From Cristatella mucedo (taxonomy: Eukaryota > Bryozoa > Phylactolaemata > Cristatellidae): a stretch of 64,000 nucleotides of DNA. Positions 1-10,802 of the stretch are shown in pieces (position 1 is the first letter of the stretch; the number at the start of each line of letters is the position of its first letter). The notes below the pieces were generated by a model, which was not told where the DNA came from, searched no databases, and worked only from the letters and a program-made list of their open reading frames with translations. Made by a program: the position numbers and the translations under genes. The stretch is from the NCBI GenBank assembly GCA_009760855.2, contig WPIO01000289.1, forward strand, positions 1-64,000, in the 5' to 3' direction.

Positions 1-1030
1 AAGTCTTGTACAGCTTGCTCACAGCCTAAGCGGCTTTTGATGAGCATTCGTTAGCCAAGAGACTTCGTCTCATACAACAAAGAGAAAGTGGCAAGCAGAG
101 CGGAAGCAAAGAGAAAGTGGCAAGCCCAGCAGAAGCAAAGAAAAAGTGGCAAGCATAGCAGAAGCAAATAGAAAGTGGCAAGCAGAGCAGTCGAGGTAGT
201 GCTTAGCGTGGAAGTAGCCGCTCAGGACCGCTGAAAAGGATGAGAGTTAGTCGGCATCTGGACTGTAGCATTGGTAGCATAAGAATTATGGGAGCGTGTT
301 CCACAGTCTAAGACCTGCAGAGCTAAAGCATCTGTCTCCAACGGTCTTTAAGCAGACGAACGGAACAGCTAACTTATTGTCCATACAAGACCTGAGGACA
401 CGAAGAGGCTGAAACTTGTGCAGATATTAAGCTAGGTATGGAGGAGCCAAGTCGTGGCCGGCCTTTTGGGTCAGCCTAAGAACTTTGCTCTGTATTTGTT
501 GAAGAAACCGGCATTCATCCTAGCTCTTTTAGCTAAGGAGACACGTGCTTAAACCTCTGGGACTTGAAAACTAGCCCTGCAGCCATATTTATAACCACCT
601 GCAGTAGCTTAGTTTATGTCTTCCCAGCCCAAAGAGATTTACAACAATCAAGCCGCGACGGAACTAAGGAGCAAGTTAAATTTTATACAAACCACTGTGA
701 AAGACAGCTTCTAATCCTAGATAGAGATCGGATGTGACGGCTAGCTTTAGAAGCTGTCTTCTAAATGAAGCTTTTAAAATTTAGGCAGCCGTCAAAAAGA
801 ACACCTAAACTTCGAGCACGTGGTGATAGTTGCATGACAGTGTCACCTACTTAAAGAGCGAGGCCTTTTAATCCAGTTACACGCTTATAGTGTCCTATGA
901 GCAGCAGTTGCGTTTTATCGTCATTTAGTTTCAAGAAGTTTTCCGACATCCACGATTGCATGTCGGCAAGGCAAGCATTCAGTTGATCAGTCGCTGCAGC
1001 AGATTCTGACGGTTTGAAGTTAGGTCTTGT
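1..1030 (-). mobile_element. LINE-B copy 1, internal and 3' part
   Basis: Minus-strand copy of a non-LTR retrotransposon called LINE-B here. The 851-1051 stretch translates to the part just after the reverse transcriptase active site (NACLADMQSW, FLKLNDDKTQ), typical of the CR1/L2 group. The rest matches other LINE-B copies at 40.0-40.9, 46.2-47.9 and 55.3-56.1 kb, including the conserved C-terminal region and 3' UTR. The true 3' end lies outside the window. The coding frame is broken by many stops, so the copy is dead. The family assignment rests on my own alignment of copies within this window. Confidence 0.8.
79..190. repeat. 29-bp tandem repeat, about four units, in LINE-B 3' UTR
   Basis: Units begin at 79, 108, 137 and 166, each starting AAAGAGAAAGTGGCAAGC or a close variant. 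Other LINE-B copies carry only one such unit at this place, so this is a local expansion in one copy. Confidence 0.85.
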
Positions 1031-1333
1031 GGTCATTCCACCTGAATGCAAGGATTAAGCTGACAGAAAGGTTACCGGCCTTGAAGTATATTGTAATTGT
1101 GCAATATGTTTTAATTCATATCCAATGCAGTGAGCACCTATTAGCTGAACGAATGAGCTTTAACAATCAATGATATGGTAATAATTACAAGAACAAACTG
1201 CAAAAATTAGTCTTTTGTGTGTTTAAAATCTTTCATTAAAAATCTGATAGAAAATTTACGGCGATATGGCAGGATCACGTAAATTTACGAGGACCTTCTA
1301 AACTAATGATAACCGGCTTAAAACTGCCGTTGG
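1031..1333. other. Intergenic or intronic DNA, no gene seen
   Basis: AT-rich sequence between two LINE-B copies. I see no open frame, RNA gene or recognisable repeat. It may be old flanking DNA or unrecognised LINE sequence. Confidence 0.5.
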
Positions 1334-1341
1334 AAAAGCCA

Positions 1342-1806
1342 GCCAATGTAATGTAATGTAATGTATCTCCATCTGTAACTCCACAAAGTCATAAAGACCA
1401 TGTGGGGTCTACGAAGGAGAGTTTTGTATAGCACACTCACAGCCTAAGCGGCTTTCGGTACGCATTCGGTAGCCAACAGACTTCGTCTCACGCAACAAAG
1501 AGAAAGTGGGAAGCATAGCAGAGTCAGGAGAGCAGTTGAGGTGGGGAGTAGCATAGAAGTAGCAGCTCAAGACCGCTGAAAAGGATGTGCCATAGTCGGC
1601 CGCAGGAGAGTAGTTGTCGTTGCGTAAGAATTGTGGAAGCGAGTTCCACAGTCTAGGACCTGTAGAGCTAAAGCTTCTGCCGCCAACTGTCTTTAAGCGC
1701 AGGAATGGGACAGCTAATTTATTGTCCACACGGGACCTGAGGGCGCGAAACGGCTGAAACTGATGCAGAAGTTCAGCTAGGTACGAAGGAGCCAAGCCGT
1801 GGCGTG
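1342..1806 (-). mobile_element. LINE-B copy 2, 5'-truncated, with target duplication
   Basis: A 5'-truncated minus-strand LINE-B insertion. Its 3' end carries the family's (TTACA)n-type tail, read on plus as AATGTAATGTAATG. The coding end (SYLAELLHQF ... RLWNSLPQFL) is the conserved CR1/L2 C-terminal region. The 8-bp target duplication AAAAGCCA sits at 1334-1341 and 1807-1814, so the boundaries are well defined and the mechanism was target-primed reverse transcription. Confidence 0.88.
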
Positions 1807-2152
1807 AAAAGCCAATCTATCTGTTTGGCTAATATTGAGGAGCCGCAATCTTGTGGTTATTATTTAAACCAGTAAAATTTTCAGAAAAACCAAATAATAC
1901 TCATGAATTCTTGAAAATTCTTTCCGCTTTATATCCGTCTTTATCTTTAGAGTGCATTCTAGTATTTACTTTAGCTATGAAAATTGTTTTGTCTTATTTC
2001 CAATTAGTAACCTTCAACCTGAGAATCACAACCAACACCAATCTTCGGTACGTGCACACTAACGTACATTATAATGATCAGAAAAGATACTGCTGACTGA
2101 AACGGAACAGGTTCGAGGTTGCAGGGTAAACATTGTAAACGGGAAAACGCAC

Positions 2153-2291
2153 CGTCTTTTTTCCTGACGAAGAGCTCGCCACTTGTAGAATGTAATGCCA
2201 GAGACGAGGAGAGGCAGAGTACCAGCGACGATTACACCGATAATCCAGTATGGAAACTCTGCCACAGCAACGATCTCAACTGGTTGAAGTA
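2153..2291 (-). CDS. Exon: transmembrane segment of multi-Ig receptor
   Basis: Membrane exon of the Ig gene. The acceptor (GATTTGTAG) ends at 2292, and the exon opens with two bases that complete a codon left by the 2378-2764 exon. The translation LQPVEIVAVAEFPYW leads into a hydrophobic helix (WIIGVIVAGTLPLLVSG) followed by a basic stop-transfer stretch (KWRALRQEKRR). This orders the protein as Ig domains outside, one membrane pass, then cytoplasm. A plausible donor GTGCGT lies at 2147-2152 (phase 2). If it is not used, the frame continues about 32 residues to TAG at 2056-2058. Whether a kinase or other cytoplasmic domain follows lies beyond what can be seen. Confidence 0.75.
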
Positions 2292-2377
2292 CTACAAATC
2301 AAGCTAAGATTATTACCAGCTTTTCTACTGAAGAAAATAGACACATAAAGTCATTGCACACACGTGGCAGTACTCAC

Positions 2378-2764
2378 CATCTGTGGCAGTTATTTGACCG
2401 GAATTTCCTGATCCTACCCTAAAGGATTGGCCTAGAATTTGGTACAACACTGAGCAGTTGACACTCCCGAAGATCTTTTGAGAGCTCTCAGGAGTATACT
2501 GAATAGTCAAGGCTGACTGCTTCTGGTATGTTTGGGTGACGACAGAAGTTTTTTGCAAGCCTAAATCTGGTGCATGTGTGTTCTCATCGATGTCACCTGA
2601 GTATGCGTGCATTTGCCACACCACTTTCTCCCCTGAGATACTAGAATCCAGGGAGTAAATGCATAAAAATCTGATTGCCGTGGTATTGCTGTAAACCGGG
2701 AAGTTACTAGGTTTGCCTTGAACCAGGTTGTCAAGAATGGCAGCAATAGTGACAGTTGTCGGAT
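2378..2764 (-). CDS. Exon: complete membrane-proximal Ig-like domain
   Basis: A 387-bp exon encoding a whole Ig-like domain. It shows the B-strand Cys in IRFLCIYS, the C-strand Trp in KVVWQMH and the F-strand Cys in SVNCSV, with N-glycosylation sequons NTT and NCS. The acceptor is a pyrimidine tract ending CCTCCAG; the donor is G|GTGAGT at 2371-2377. Both ends are phase 1, the classic symmetric Ig-domain exon. Joining to the 2856-2960 exon gives the linker VTDPTTV; joining to the 2153-2291 exon gives ATDVLQP. It is the last ectodomain unit before the membrane. The Ig subtype is not assigned. Confidence 0.85.
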
Positions 2765-2855
2765 CTGGAGGTAAAAGAAAACCAAATGTACATGCTCAGG
2801 TTAAATACTAAACAGAAGCATGTAAGTGCAGAAAAGACAAACGATAATCACATAC

Positions 2856-2960
2856 CCGTGACTAGTAGCCGGACACCTTTCTTGCGGGTCGCCAAAGTGT
2901 TAGAAGCAGCACAGGTGATGACGCTAATGTCTGATTCATCAACATTGGAGATTGTTAGGG
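2856..2960 (-). CDS. Exon: C-terminal half of Ig domain
   Basis: A 105-bp exon encoding strands E to G of an Ig domain: LTISNVDESD, then ITCAASN with the F-strand Cys, then the G strand (KKGVRLLVT). The acceptor is TGTTTTTTAG and the donor is G|GTATGTG. It begins with two bases (phase 1), which fit the single base left by the 5315-5664 exon; the joined codon is Thr. The N-terminal half of this domain (Cys and Trp) lies in that upstream exon, about 2.35 kb away. Confidence 0.85.
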
Positions 2961-5314
2961 CTAAAAAACATGTTTAAGAAGAAACCATCGGTATCAACCT
3001 TAGAGAATGCAGCTGGCAGGTATGCATATGGGCATTCGACCACAGCCCATATGTAAAGCAAGCACAAACATTCCGAATACGTGAAGATTAAGGAAAAGTT
3101 ACTTGAGAGTTTTTTATAAGAAACATGATCCCGGCAAAGAATTAACCCATCGCAGAATTGCTTAAGTCATCATGACCAAAGCAGCGATGCAAAATTCTAT
3201 GGAAATTCAAATGAGACAAGTATCTCTTTCGCTTTAATTATAGAAACAACCAAAAACAGCTATTGTATAACAGCTATCTAGAAAGCGGAAATGGGAGGAA
3301 TACAGGCGCAGGTTAACCAACACGCCGCTGCAAAAGCTTTTCTTTCACTGTCTGTTCCCGCGTTGAAATTTCTAAAGACCAAGATATGAGAGTGGAGCTG
3401 ACACGTGCAGAAGTGCTAACCGGGCCATATACCGAATCTATTAAAAAAAGGACTGATGTCGAAATTTTACGAATAAATTAATTTCTTTTGCTATTACCAT
3501 GTCAAAGAGACGGCTACCAAAGACAGCTTAATGCCTAAAGCAAGCTAAATGCCAAAAGAAACCTTAATGATCAGAGAGACAAAATGAAACAAGGAAAGTA
3601 AATGACAATCACTCAGGTCACAGCAAAATACAGCCAAATGGTCAATGCACTGAATCAGAGTCGGTATGCTGAAAGTAGATCTCTGCAGCTTTACAAAGGA
3701 TTTTCAAAATTCCCCAAATAACTAATGGTTGGTATTTTTATTTGTAGATGTTTCTTCTGGTTTACTTCCGGCTTAGACATGGTTGCCATGATCATTGTTT
3801 CCTGTGATGTGGAAATCGTCATAACTTCTGGTACCATTTATAACATGCTTGTATTTTTGCAAGGTACCCTAAGCAAACTTAAGATTGATGGACAAAAATT
3901 TCACAGTATTTACTTATTAGTGGCCTTCATATGCTAAATGCTTGATGCACATCTTGATATGCATGAAAGACTAGCAAGGCGGTATAATACTTAGGGAAGC
4001 ATGGCCAGCGTTTGCAGTCAATCTAATAGGATTTTGTATGTATCTTTAATAAAAAGAGCACATGTCGAGCAAATTCAATTAGAAAGTGTAACAACCTCAA
4101 ACTTTACTCATGGCTGAACATCAACTTATGCTAAGTCAGTGCAGTAATCTTAAGTTGGCTTTAATACATAAAATTACAGCCAACTTAATTAAACAGACGA
4201 TCTTAGTCTCGAACACCTGTCATAGAAGACTTAGCAGCTCTATTTGGATAAATGATCTTTCTAAACAGCAATCTTCCTTACGCTCCAGCAACGATTACAA
4301 AGGAAAATATAAACAAACGGGATAATCGCTGGACTCGGCAGCGTTGGCAAGCTTTAGCCTACACACTTACACAGTTGACAAGGAATTAATTGGTAAGTCA
4401 GGTAAAACGGGCCATACAAGTATTGAGCATTTCACACTTTCAATTGGGTTTGAAAAGATAGAGCCCCTTACTCATTTAAGATAGGAATACGATCAGACAA
4501 ACAGGCTACATAAACAGCCGGGACTATGGTCTGAGATTGTTGATTTTACACATATCGTTTATTGGTTACCCAGCTAATCATTTCGCTGCTACTCAATACA
4601 CAATAGAGCTGTTTCACTAATGATCGCCTTCTTTAGCAGGATACCAGACCTCGGTTCAGAATACACTTTTATCACGCAGCTTGCGTTTGATTAAGCTCCA
4701 GGGTTGATCAAAGTCAGCAGTCAGATGGAGGCTGCTTTGTTCTAAGCTTCGGGAAATATTTCCAAACAAAGAGCACGGTCATATTTTACCTAACATAATA
4801 GTGCTTGAATGTTTGCCAGAGGTGCAAAACTGAAGCACAGGCGGTTCAGTTTTCAGTTTCAATGCAAAGGATATCATGTCCTAGATCGACCAGACTTGAG
4901 TAACAAATGTATGCTTCGTTCAGTTTGAAAACAACAACACTTCCAAGCTGATATTTGAGGAAATCTGTATAGTTTCGCTTGAGAAAAACTTGCACAGAAA
5001 AATACCTATAGATATAATGACTAAAAAAACCTTACGACAATGGCAATGGGTGTCTCACTGATGGCATGCAGCTGTCTTAATACTTCTCACGAGAGCACCC
5101 AAATGACCAAAATTTCAGCCGGACCCGTTAATCTAGTAAAAGGACCCAGCTACAAGCAAATCATGTGGTTGCTAGATGACAACATGTGACACATTTGAGC
5201 CACATCTCGGCACCGAGCGGCTCGCAGTTGAAGGGCAGCAAGCCATAGGAGCTTGCCATAGAAATATGCTCAACTACATCTCGTGTTAGGTCTCTATAGC
5301 ACACTATAACTTAC
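2961..5314 (-). other. Intron of the Ig gene
   Basis: Inferred intron between the 5.3 and 2.9 kb exons, with GTAAGT at 5309-5314 and TTTTTTAG at 2961 on the minus strand. I see no open frame of substance and no recognisable mobile element inside. Confidence 0.7.
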
Positions 5315-5664
5315 TGGAGGAAAAGCCATCGGCACTTAAAGCAGAGACATACTTCAATAGTGGAACGTCCATACCATTCTTGTACCACTTGAATGTAGCT
5401 GGTGTCAGAGGACGCACTCGGCAAGTAAACACGGCAACAGATCCAGTCGTGACAATTGTATCCTGCAGGCCTGATATTTCAGGATAGGGCAGTACTGTCA
5501 CTGTGATCGTACCGGTTGCACTTCTACCACTTGGACTGACATAAGTGCAGATCCATGATGATGCAAGATTGACGTCGGCGTTAATTATTTGTATCCTAGC
5601 TCCACCATCTTGCCGATTAGCAAAATAGTTGTTCCAAATTACCAATGCGATTGCACCACCTTGA
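5315..5664 (-). CDS. Exon: end of one Ig domain and start of the next
   Basis: A 350-bp exon spanning two half domains. The first half holds IALVIWNNYF (C-strand Trp) and ASSWICTYVSPSG (F-strand Cys), ending in the strand TGTITVTVLP. The second half begins a new domain: PEISGLQDTI, VAVFTCRV (Cys), TFKWYKNG (Trp) and SADGFSS. The acceptor is TTCTGCTTTCTAG and the donor CA|GTAAGT. It opens with one base, matching the phase-2 end of the 8444-8579 exon (joined codon GAT, Asp), and closes with one base, matching the 2856-2960 exon. Both joins rebuild canonical Ig domains, the strongest evidence here for a real gene. Confidence 0.87.
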
Positions 5665-5777
5665 CTAGAAAGCAGAAACACAGACAGATTCAATCATGTC
5701 CACGTACACCGGAAAAATAGCCAGTAAAAAACGATGAATAGTGAGAGAAAGTGAAGGCCAGTGAGAGAAAGAAAGAT

Positions 5778-5783
5778 ACGCAC

Positions 5784-5819
<36 letters not shown>

Positions 5820-5876
5820 AAGCACGGACACACACACACTCAAACTCACACACACACGAGCACACACACACGCACA
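5778..5876. repeat. (AC)n microsatellite
   Basis: Imperfect CA repeat of about 100 bp inside an intron of the Ig gene. The Cys/Val-repeat frame on the minus strand is an artefact of the repeat. Confidence 0.95.
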
Positions 5877-6992
5877 CTAATTAACTATATTTAATAAAGT
5901 CCGATAGATTGCTCAGAAGCCTGAGCTTCGGAAAATGAGTTACAATTGCTAAACTAAAAATGCAATTACAGAGAAGTATTCGAGGAATAACTCAATGCTA
6001 TAGCAGGAAAGAGGTGTAAGTAGAACAGAGAACCAGATTAACTGACTCCTAGTATCAAAATGAGTTGCCGCAGTCAGGCGCCCAATTGAAAACCCCGACG
6101 GAATCTAAGGGATTAATGTAAACTGGCAGCAAAATAGTCAAAATATACCTACCGCAGTGATTGATCTTATAAAACTGCTGTAGACTCTAGCCCAGAAAAT
6201 ACACACTGTGCATGGCTGGATCAGTAAAGTCACCAAGAATCAAAGTGGGGCAGATTTTTACAAAGCTATATTTCTCGCATTACACATATAAATGCTTGTA
6301 AGATGTCAAAATATTATTGAGAAGTTTGGGCTGCTACTGTTCCCAGCAGTAACAATAATTGCCCAAGAAGTTGCATGTTCCTGTAACCTTCGATATTGAT
6401 AGAGTTGCAGCATTTCGATATTTCAAGAGCCTAATCCCATACCATGCAACAACTTTACTCCTCACAAAGCTTGACAATTCTCTGACCTACGGCATTTCTG
6501 ATGGAAGGCTCTGCCCTGCAAAATAAATATGCTTAAGTGGGTTACTGTACTAATGTGGATCGAAAAGAGCCAACGTGGAGGTTTTAAGAGGTTCGATGGT
6601 TTCGGCTAATTTTAGGCAGCGTTCAAATCTAGTGTCATTATCATTATATCTCGCGATTTTATGTAAAATTAATAATTTAGTAACTAGTTAGCAGACAAAA
6701 ACCTATACACTAGCTCCGGTCAAGTGAGGGGCTTAAAAAGCTACAAATCAATAACTTCCAAATACTATTCCGCTTGAGTATGCATGGACATGCATATGGC
6801 AAAAACCATTAAAAACTAGAGTTTATTCATTTATTAGCTAATACCAAAGAAAATAGCAAACCCTATGAGGCCCAATACTCAAATCAACCTTAACTTTTGA
6901 CCTAAATGAATGCTATATTCGCAAGATATAACTGCCATTCGCTGGAGGTCAACTTTGACTAGCTACACATGCTTGACACCAACGGTAACAAT
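5877..6992 (-). other. Intronic DNA, nothing recognised
   Basis: Part of the intron between the 8.4 and 5.66 kb exons. AT-rich, no open frame or repeat family recognised. Confidence 0.5.
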
Positions 6993-7075
6993 GTAATAGT
7001 ATTAATAATAATTCATTTTATAGCACCATCAGAGAACTGAATCTCTTTTTAGGCACTTTAAAAATTCTGTATGGA
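6993..7075 (-). mobile_element. LINE-A 3' tail fragment
   Basis: Short degenerate piece reading AATAATAATTCATTTTATAG, then the arms of the LINE-A 3' hairpin (AGAGAACTGAATCTCT, AGGCACTTTA). It could be a tail-only LINE-A insertion or a head-less SINE sharing that tail. Confidence 0.55.
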
Positions 7076-7135
7076 ATATCACGAGCATAGCAGCTGTAAA
7101 CTAGTGGACAGTGGCCACAATCTGTCTCTATGCAT

Positions 7136-7137
<2 letters not shown>

Positions 7138-7212
<75 letters not shown>
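7138..7212. repeat. (TA)n microsatellite at a SINE tail
   Basis: About 75 bp of TA repeat directly at the 3' end of the minus-strand SINE-1 copy that follows. It probably grew from the SINE's AT-rich tail. Confidence 0.9.
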
Positions 7213-7350
7213 ATTAATTTATATAGCGCCCTAAGAGAGCTTATTCTCTATTCAGGCGGTTCACATATGCCATAGGGTTCGAGCCCACGAGCTCGGCCGA
7301 AATTTGGTCGGGGCAAGCACCATAACCACTGGGCCAAACAAGAAGCCCTC
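7203..7350 (-). mobile_element. SINE-1 copy, tRNA-derived
   Basis: Read on minus, a tRNA-like head carries an A-box-like TGGCCCAGTGGTT and a B-box-like GGGCTCGAACCC. It is followed by the family's 3' hairpin (GCGCCTG/AATAGAG ... GCGCTATATAAAT). It matches copies at 10.45, 11.96 and 51.58 kb. It carries pol III promoter parts but is a repeat, not a tRNA gene. Confidence 0.8.
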
Positions 7351-7364
7351 CCTGCTCACACTTG

Positions 7365-7912
7365 TTGGTTTGTAGATGCTCCAACCAATGAAACTACAAG
7401 TGCCATGCAAGCATACACATTTTATTCTGAAAAACTAAAGCACATGATACTCTAGGAAATTTACTACTATAGCTAGTACTGTTACTTTTAGTAATTTTAG
7501 TAGTTTGGCTGTACCAAACGTTTGATCATATTTCCTTTCTAGCCAAATAGTGTATCGAATAGTACTCAAAATAGTTATTAGCCGAATAAATATGTACACT
7601 AGTAAAGGACACCAGTTTATTAATGCTTGTATAGTCAGTGAATTGCAGTATCTTCTATTACAATAATGTAGGCTAAAAAGGATTATTTGCTACAGAACGA
7701 TACACAATTTACAGGCATTCAACTGCAATTGCTTAAGATTTACCAAACTGCCACTCCTGCTTAGATTTCAAATTTCGATTGCCGGCAGACCCATTATTTA
7801 TACTTAGTACGAATCTATAAATGGTAGAGCTCTAGAGCTGTGTAGAGTTGTGTAGTAGTTGAAGCAGCTGCTATTTTTCTCAATTAAATCTGTAGCTACC
7901 ACTTTTCACGCG
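7365..7912. repeat. Duplicated unit, copy 1 (second copy at 37.07-38.58 kb)
   Basis: About 550 bp of diverged similarity to 37070-38580. Shared landmarks in the same order include AAATAGTTAT(T/C), CCAAACTGCCACTC, TTGAAGCAGC and an exact 20-mer at 7890-7909 and 38557-38576. The second copy is interrupted by SINE-2 and a LINE fragment. The right end here overlaps a decayed version of the Ig-like exon at 38.5 kb and is cut by the Tc1 fragment. Confidence 0.6.
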
Positions 7913-8240
7913 TGACACATAGCAGCAGGACAATGACCCCAAGCGCACAGCCAAGGCCTCCAACAAAAAACCTTTGCTCAAACATGGGTCAGAGTCGTAA
8001 GTTGGCCGAGTCAGCCGCCTGATCTTAATCCTATAGAAAATATTTTAGAGAGATCTGAGTGCCGCATGACTTCCAACTCTCATCGTGCTACGACTCAGGA
8101 TAATCTTTTTAGCAGGCTCAAGTATCCCTGGCCAAATGATGCACCAGAGCACAATAAGGGGCAAATGGGCTCTATGCCGGATAAGTCAGGTTTCATAAAA
8201 AACAGTGGGGAACCAACTCATGTTAATTTGTATGCACCAT
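7913..8240 (+). pseudogene. Tc1/mariner transposase, C-terminal remnant
   Basis: Decayed DDE transposase end. QQDNDPKRTAKA carries the second catalytic Asp and PPDLNPIENI the final acidic residue. Near the end, GSMPDKSGFIKN resembles the conserved SMP...VI.N.G terminus of Tc1 transposases. Several stops and frame changes make it non-functional. No terminal inverted repeats were identified. It sits in an intron of the Ig gene. Confidence 0.8.
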
Positions 8241-8443
8241 CAGCAACATTTTTAATGCGAGACAATAAATATTTATTAAACATTTCGCATAAATCATTGA
8301 CGTATTTTGTGTATATGCTACGTTTAAATCCGTCTGCCGGCACCAGGTAGACGTAAGCATAAGGGTTGGAACAAGATTTTAGAGTTCATATATGCATAAC
8401 TTCAAGCACACCTACACATCCAAACACACATTTACAAACTTAC

Positions 8444-8579
8444 TCGTCAAATATGCAACTGAGGAAAAACGATGCTCCTTCGGGCACAGTCAAATTTGCT
8501 GACTTGAAGAGTAACTTGGGAGCAGTGGTTAGAGTGCCAGGCGTCGAAGATGGTTGCATGTGGTAAACCCCTACTGCCA
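8444..8579 (-). CDS. Exon: N-terminal half of Ig domain
   Basis: The frame reads QPSSTPGTLTTAPKLL, then SANLTVPEGASFF with LSCIFD, the A to B strands and first Cys of an Ig domain. The donor GTAAGT is at 8438-8443 and the exon ends in phase 2. Its partner starts at 5664; together they give a full Cys-Trp-Cys domain. Two acceptors are possible, before 8579 (TTCTTCTGAAG) or 8573 (GGCAG). Both are in phase with the upstream exon. The first residues (VGVYHMQPSS) look like the end of the preceding domain, with Met where the F-strand Cys is expected. Confidence 0.75.
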
Positions 8580-9942
8580 CTTCAGAAGAAAAGCTACTGT
8601 CTTTAATGTAGCAAGAAACAGACTTAAAAATGCCGAATTGATCACGGGTGCTATTTCTAATGAATAATGTACCTACAACACGTATGAGTTAAGTTATTTT
8701 TAACAATGCCAAGAATCGTCTCTGGCAAATACACAAAAAATAGTGGTTGCTCTGTGACAAAGATAACAGTTTCAGACAATAAATTTTAAAAATGAGGACA
8801 AAAAAGTGGCGTTGTGAGCTCAGAAAATGTTAACCTTTAGAATACAGCAGAGCTGATGACAAACAGAAAAATAATTCAAATGTGCAGATTGAAAAACCAT
8901 TCATGTTTGAATAAGTATCGCAAGTCATCTGTTTAGCACCACTAGAATTGAAATCTTCTACACAGATAAGCTGGAAGAAAGCCATTAGTGGCTTGACTGC
9001 TGCTAAAGCGAGTCTTTTGAATCAATTAAAGGCGTTTCTAAGGGACGACTGAGGCTACAGAAACAAGGCTGTTACATAACTCAAATGCTATTTTAAAGGC
9101 TTGACTGCTGCTACAAAGATAAAACAGTTGAATCACTTACTTGTTACTGTCATTTTTTAGCTGCAGCATTAATATCAAATGGCGCAGATTATATGCAATA
9201 AAAATCTGCTGTTTTTGAAATTTTCTACTTTGAAAATAAATGGTTAGTGAGTCTACGGTTCAGGCTAGGTTGTAATAGACAATTTGAAAAAAGCTTATAC
9301 TTTGTATATTAAAAGCACTCACTGACAAGCAAGTTAGAAAAGAAAATTTGATAGTAAAGTTTACAAGGGCTACTAAAAATTATAGTTTTGGTTTTCAGAA
9401 TAATTGGCACTGGCCGACTGGACGTATGTAAAAAATCTTTGTTTCCAAAGCAAGAGCTTGTGACCCAGCAATAGTTTTCGCAGGGCATGCAGTAGCAACA
9501 AATCGTAACATTTCAGTAACTCTACCAAGACTAACAATGAGAGCAAGTTTAAACACACCTCAGAGCCTAAGCTGCACCCAGAAAAGCCCACGGTAGCCAA
9601 CTGACATCAACTCACATTTAAAAGTAAAGAAAGCTCACGCGAGTCAGCAAGATAGATAGGCGAGAACGTTACTATGATGTTGCTCCACTGGACAGCTCGA
9701 TATGATCTGCAAGAAAGGGCAGCACAAGAGAATAAGTATAAGCATTGTAACTGGGGAAATAAACTAAAAAGCTTTAACCCAACTAGCAGGATGCTGCCAC
9801 CAAGTCTTTTAAATAAAGCAACGATTTATATTATTTATAGTCCAGAGCAAAGCTAAGAGCACCATGAATGTGAAAATGGCTACAATTTTCAACTAGATGT
9901 GATATTATAAACCTGTACTTGTTTTTACCCCACATCACTCAC
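8580..9942 (-). other. Intronic DNA, nothing recognised
   Basis: AT-rich sequence between Ig exons. Short open frames here show no family features. A stretch near 9.0-9.15 kb repeats the phrase GGCTTGACTGCTGCTA twice, perhaps a local duplication. Confidence 0.45.
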
Positions 9943-10032
9943 ATCTCTGTAAAATGGAGTAGCAGGTCGCAATGTTGTATACTGCAAGATAGTTAGCGTC
10001 CCCAAACGCTCCTACATAGAGGAACGCCATCA
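9943..10032 (-). CDS. Possible small exon: E-F strands of an Ig domain
   Basis: A 90-bp open segment bounded by TTTGCAG and AT|GTGAGT. Both ends are phase 1, so it fits between the 10803-11033 and 8444-8579 exons without breaking frame. The translation (MAFLYVGAFGDANYLAVYN) matches the spacing of Ig strands E and F, with Ala where the F-strand Cys would be. The fit is suggestive only; the exon could be a chance open stretch, or used alternatively. Confidence 0.35.
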
Positions 10033-10327
10033 CTGCAAATACAAGCTGCTGATAGCACGAGATGCTAAAGCCATGCTCAACTGCCCAAATGCGACCTATC
10101 GATGCAACGCCTAGCAAAATAGACGCATTCATATTAACCCTCTTGTCACTACGAGCATAAAAACAAATTTCTAGATAGCCTAGGCATACAATTAGGAATA
10201 CAATTTTGACGGCAGAGCCGCAGACAAAGCATGTGACTATTCTGCCATTCTGAAGTAAATAATTAGTTAGCCATTATGGCACATTAGATAAGGCAGCTGC
10301 TTTTCATGATCTCAGTCCCAAAGTCGA

Positions 10328-10332
<5 letters not shown>

Positions 10333-10375
<43 letters not shown>

Positions 10376-10376
10376 G
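10333..10376. repeat. (AT)n microsatellite at a SINE tail
   Basis: AT repeat and further TA-rich runs up to 10460, directly beyond the 3' end of a minus-strand SINE-1 copy, as at 7.14-7.21 kb. Confidence 0.85.
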
Positions 10377-10448
10377 TATCTATAATATAACATAGTATAA
10401 TATATATAGCATATGTAAATAAATACATAAAAAATTAATAAATAAATA

Positions 10449-10597
10449 TATATATAAATTCATTTATATAGCGCCCCGAGAGAACTTAATCTCTATTCAG
10501 GTGCTTCACATATGCCTCGGGGCTCCAGCCCACGACCACAGTCAGATCTCGGTGGGGGCGAGCACCTTAACCGCTAGACCAAACCAGCTCGGCTTTC
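10449..10597 (-). mobile_element. SINE-1 copy, tRNA-derived
   Basis: Minus-strand copy with tRNA-like head (A-box-like TAGCGGTTAAGGTGC, B-box-like GGGCTGGAGCCC) and the 3' hairpin tail (GCGCC ... AGAGATTAAGTTCTCT ... GGGCGC). It lies in the intron between the 10.8 kb exon and the next Ig exon. Confidence 0.82.
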
Positions 10598-10802
10598 TAT
10601 TCTTTAACTTGTTGGGCAGCTACTCTCCATAGTTTCAGAATTTATTTCATTGAGATTATAAAAGTAAAAGATTTTCAGCTGTCAGGAAAAATATCTTTAG
10701 CCGGGGACACATAAAGACAAAAAATAGACGGCAATAACCAAATCTGTTTATGTCTAGCTTTTCGATAAATTCTGGATTTGAATAGTATGAAACAATGCTC
10801 AC

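Noticed and set aside
79-190. Regular 29-bp repeats resembling a CRISPR array
   Set aside because: Units abut with no spacers, lie within a LINE 3' UTR, and the genome is animal.
5665-5877. Cys-Val repeat protein
   Set aside because: Translation of the (AC)n microsatellite.
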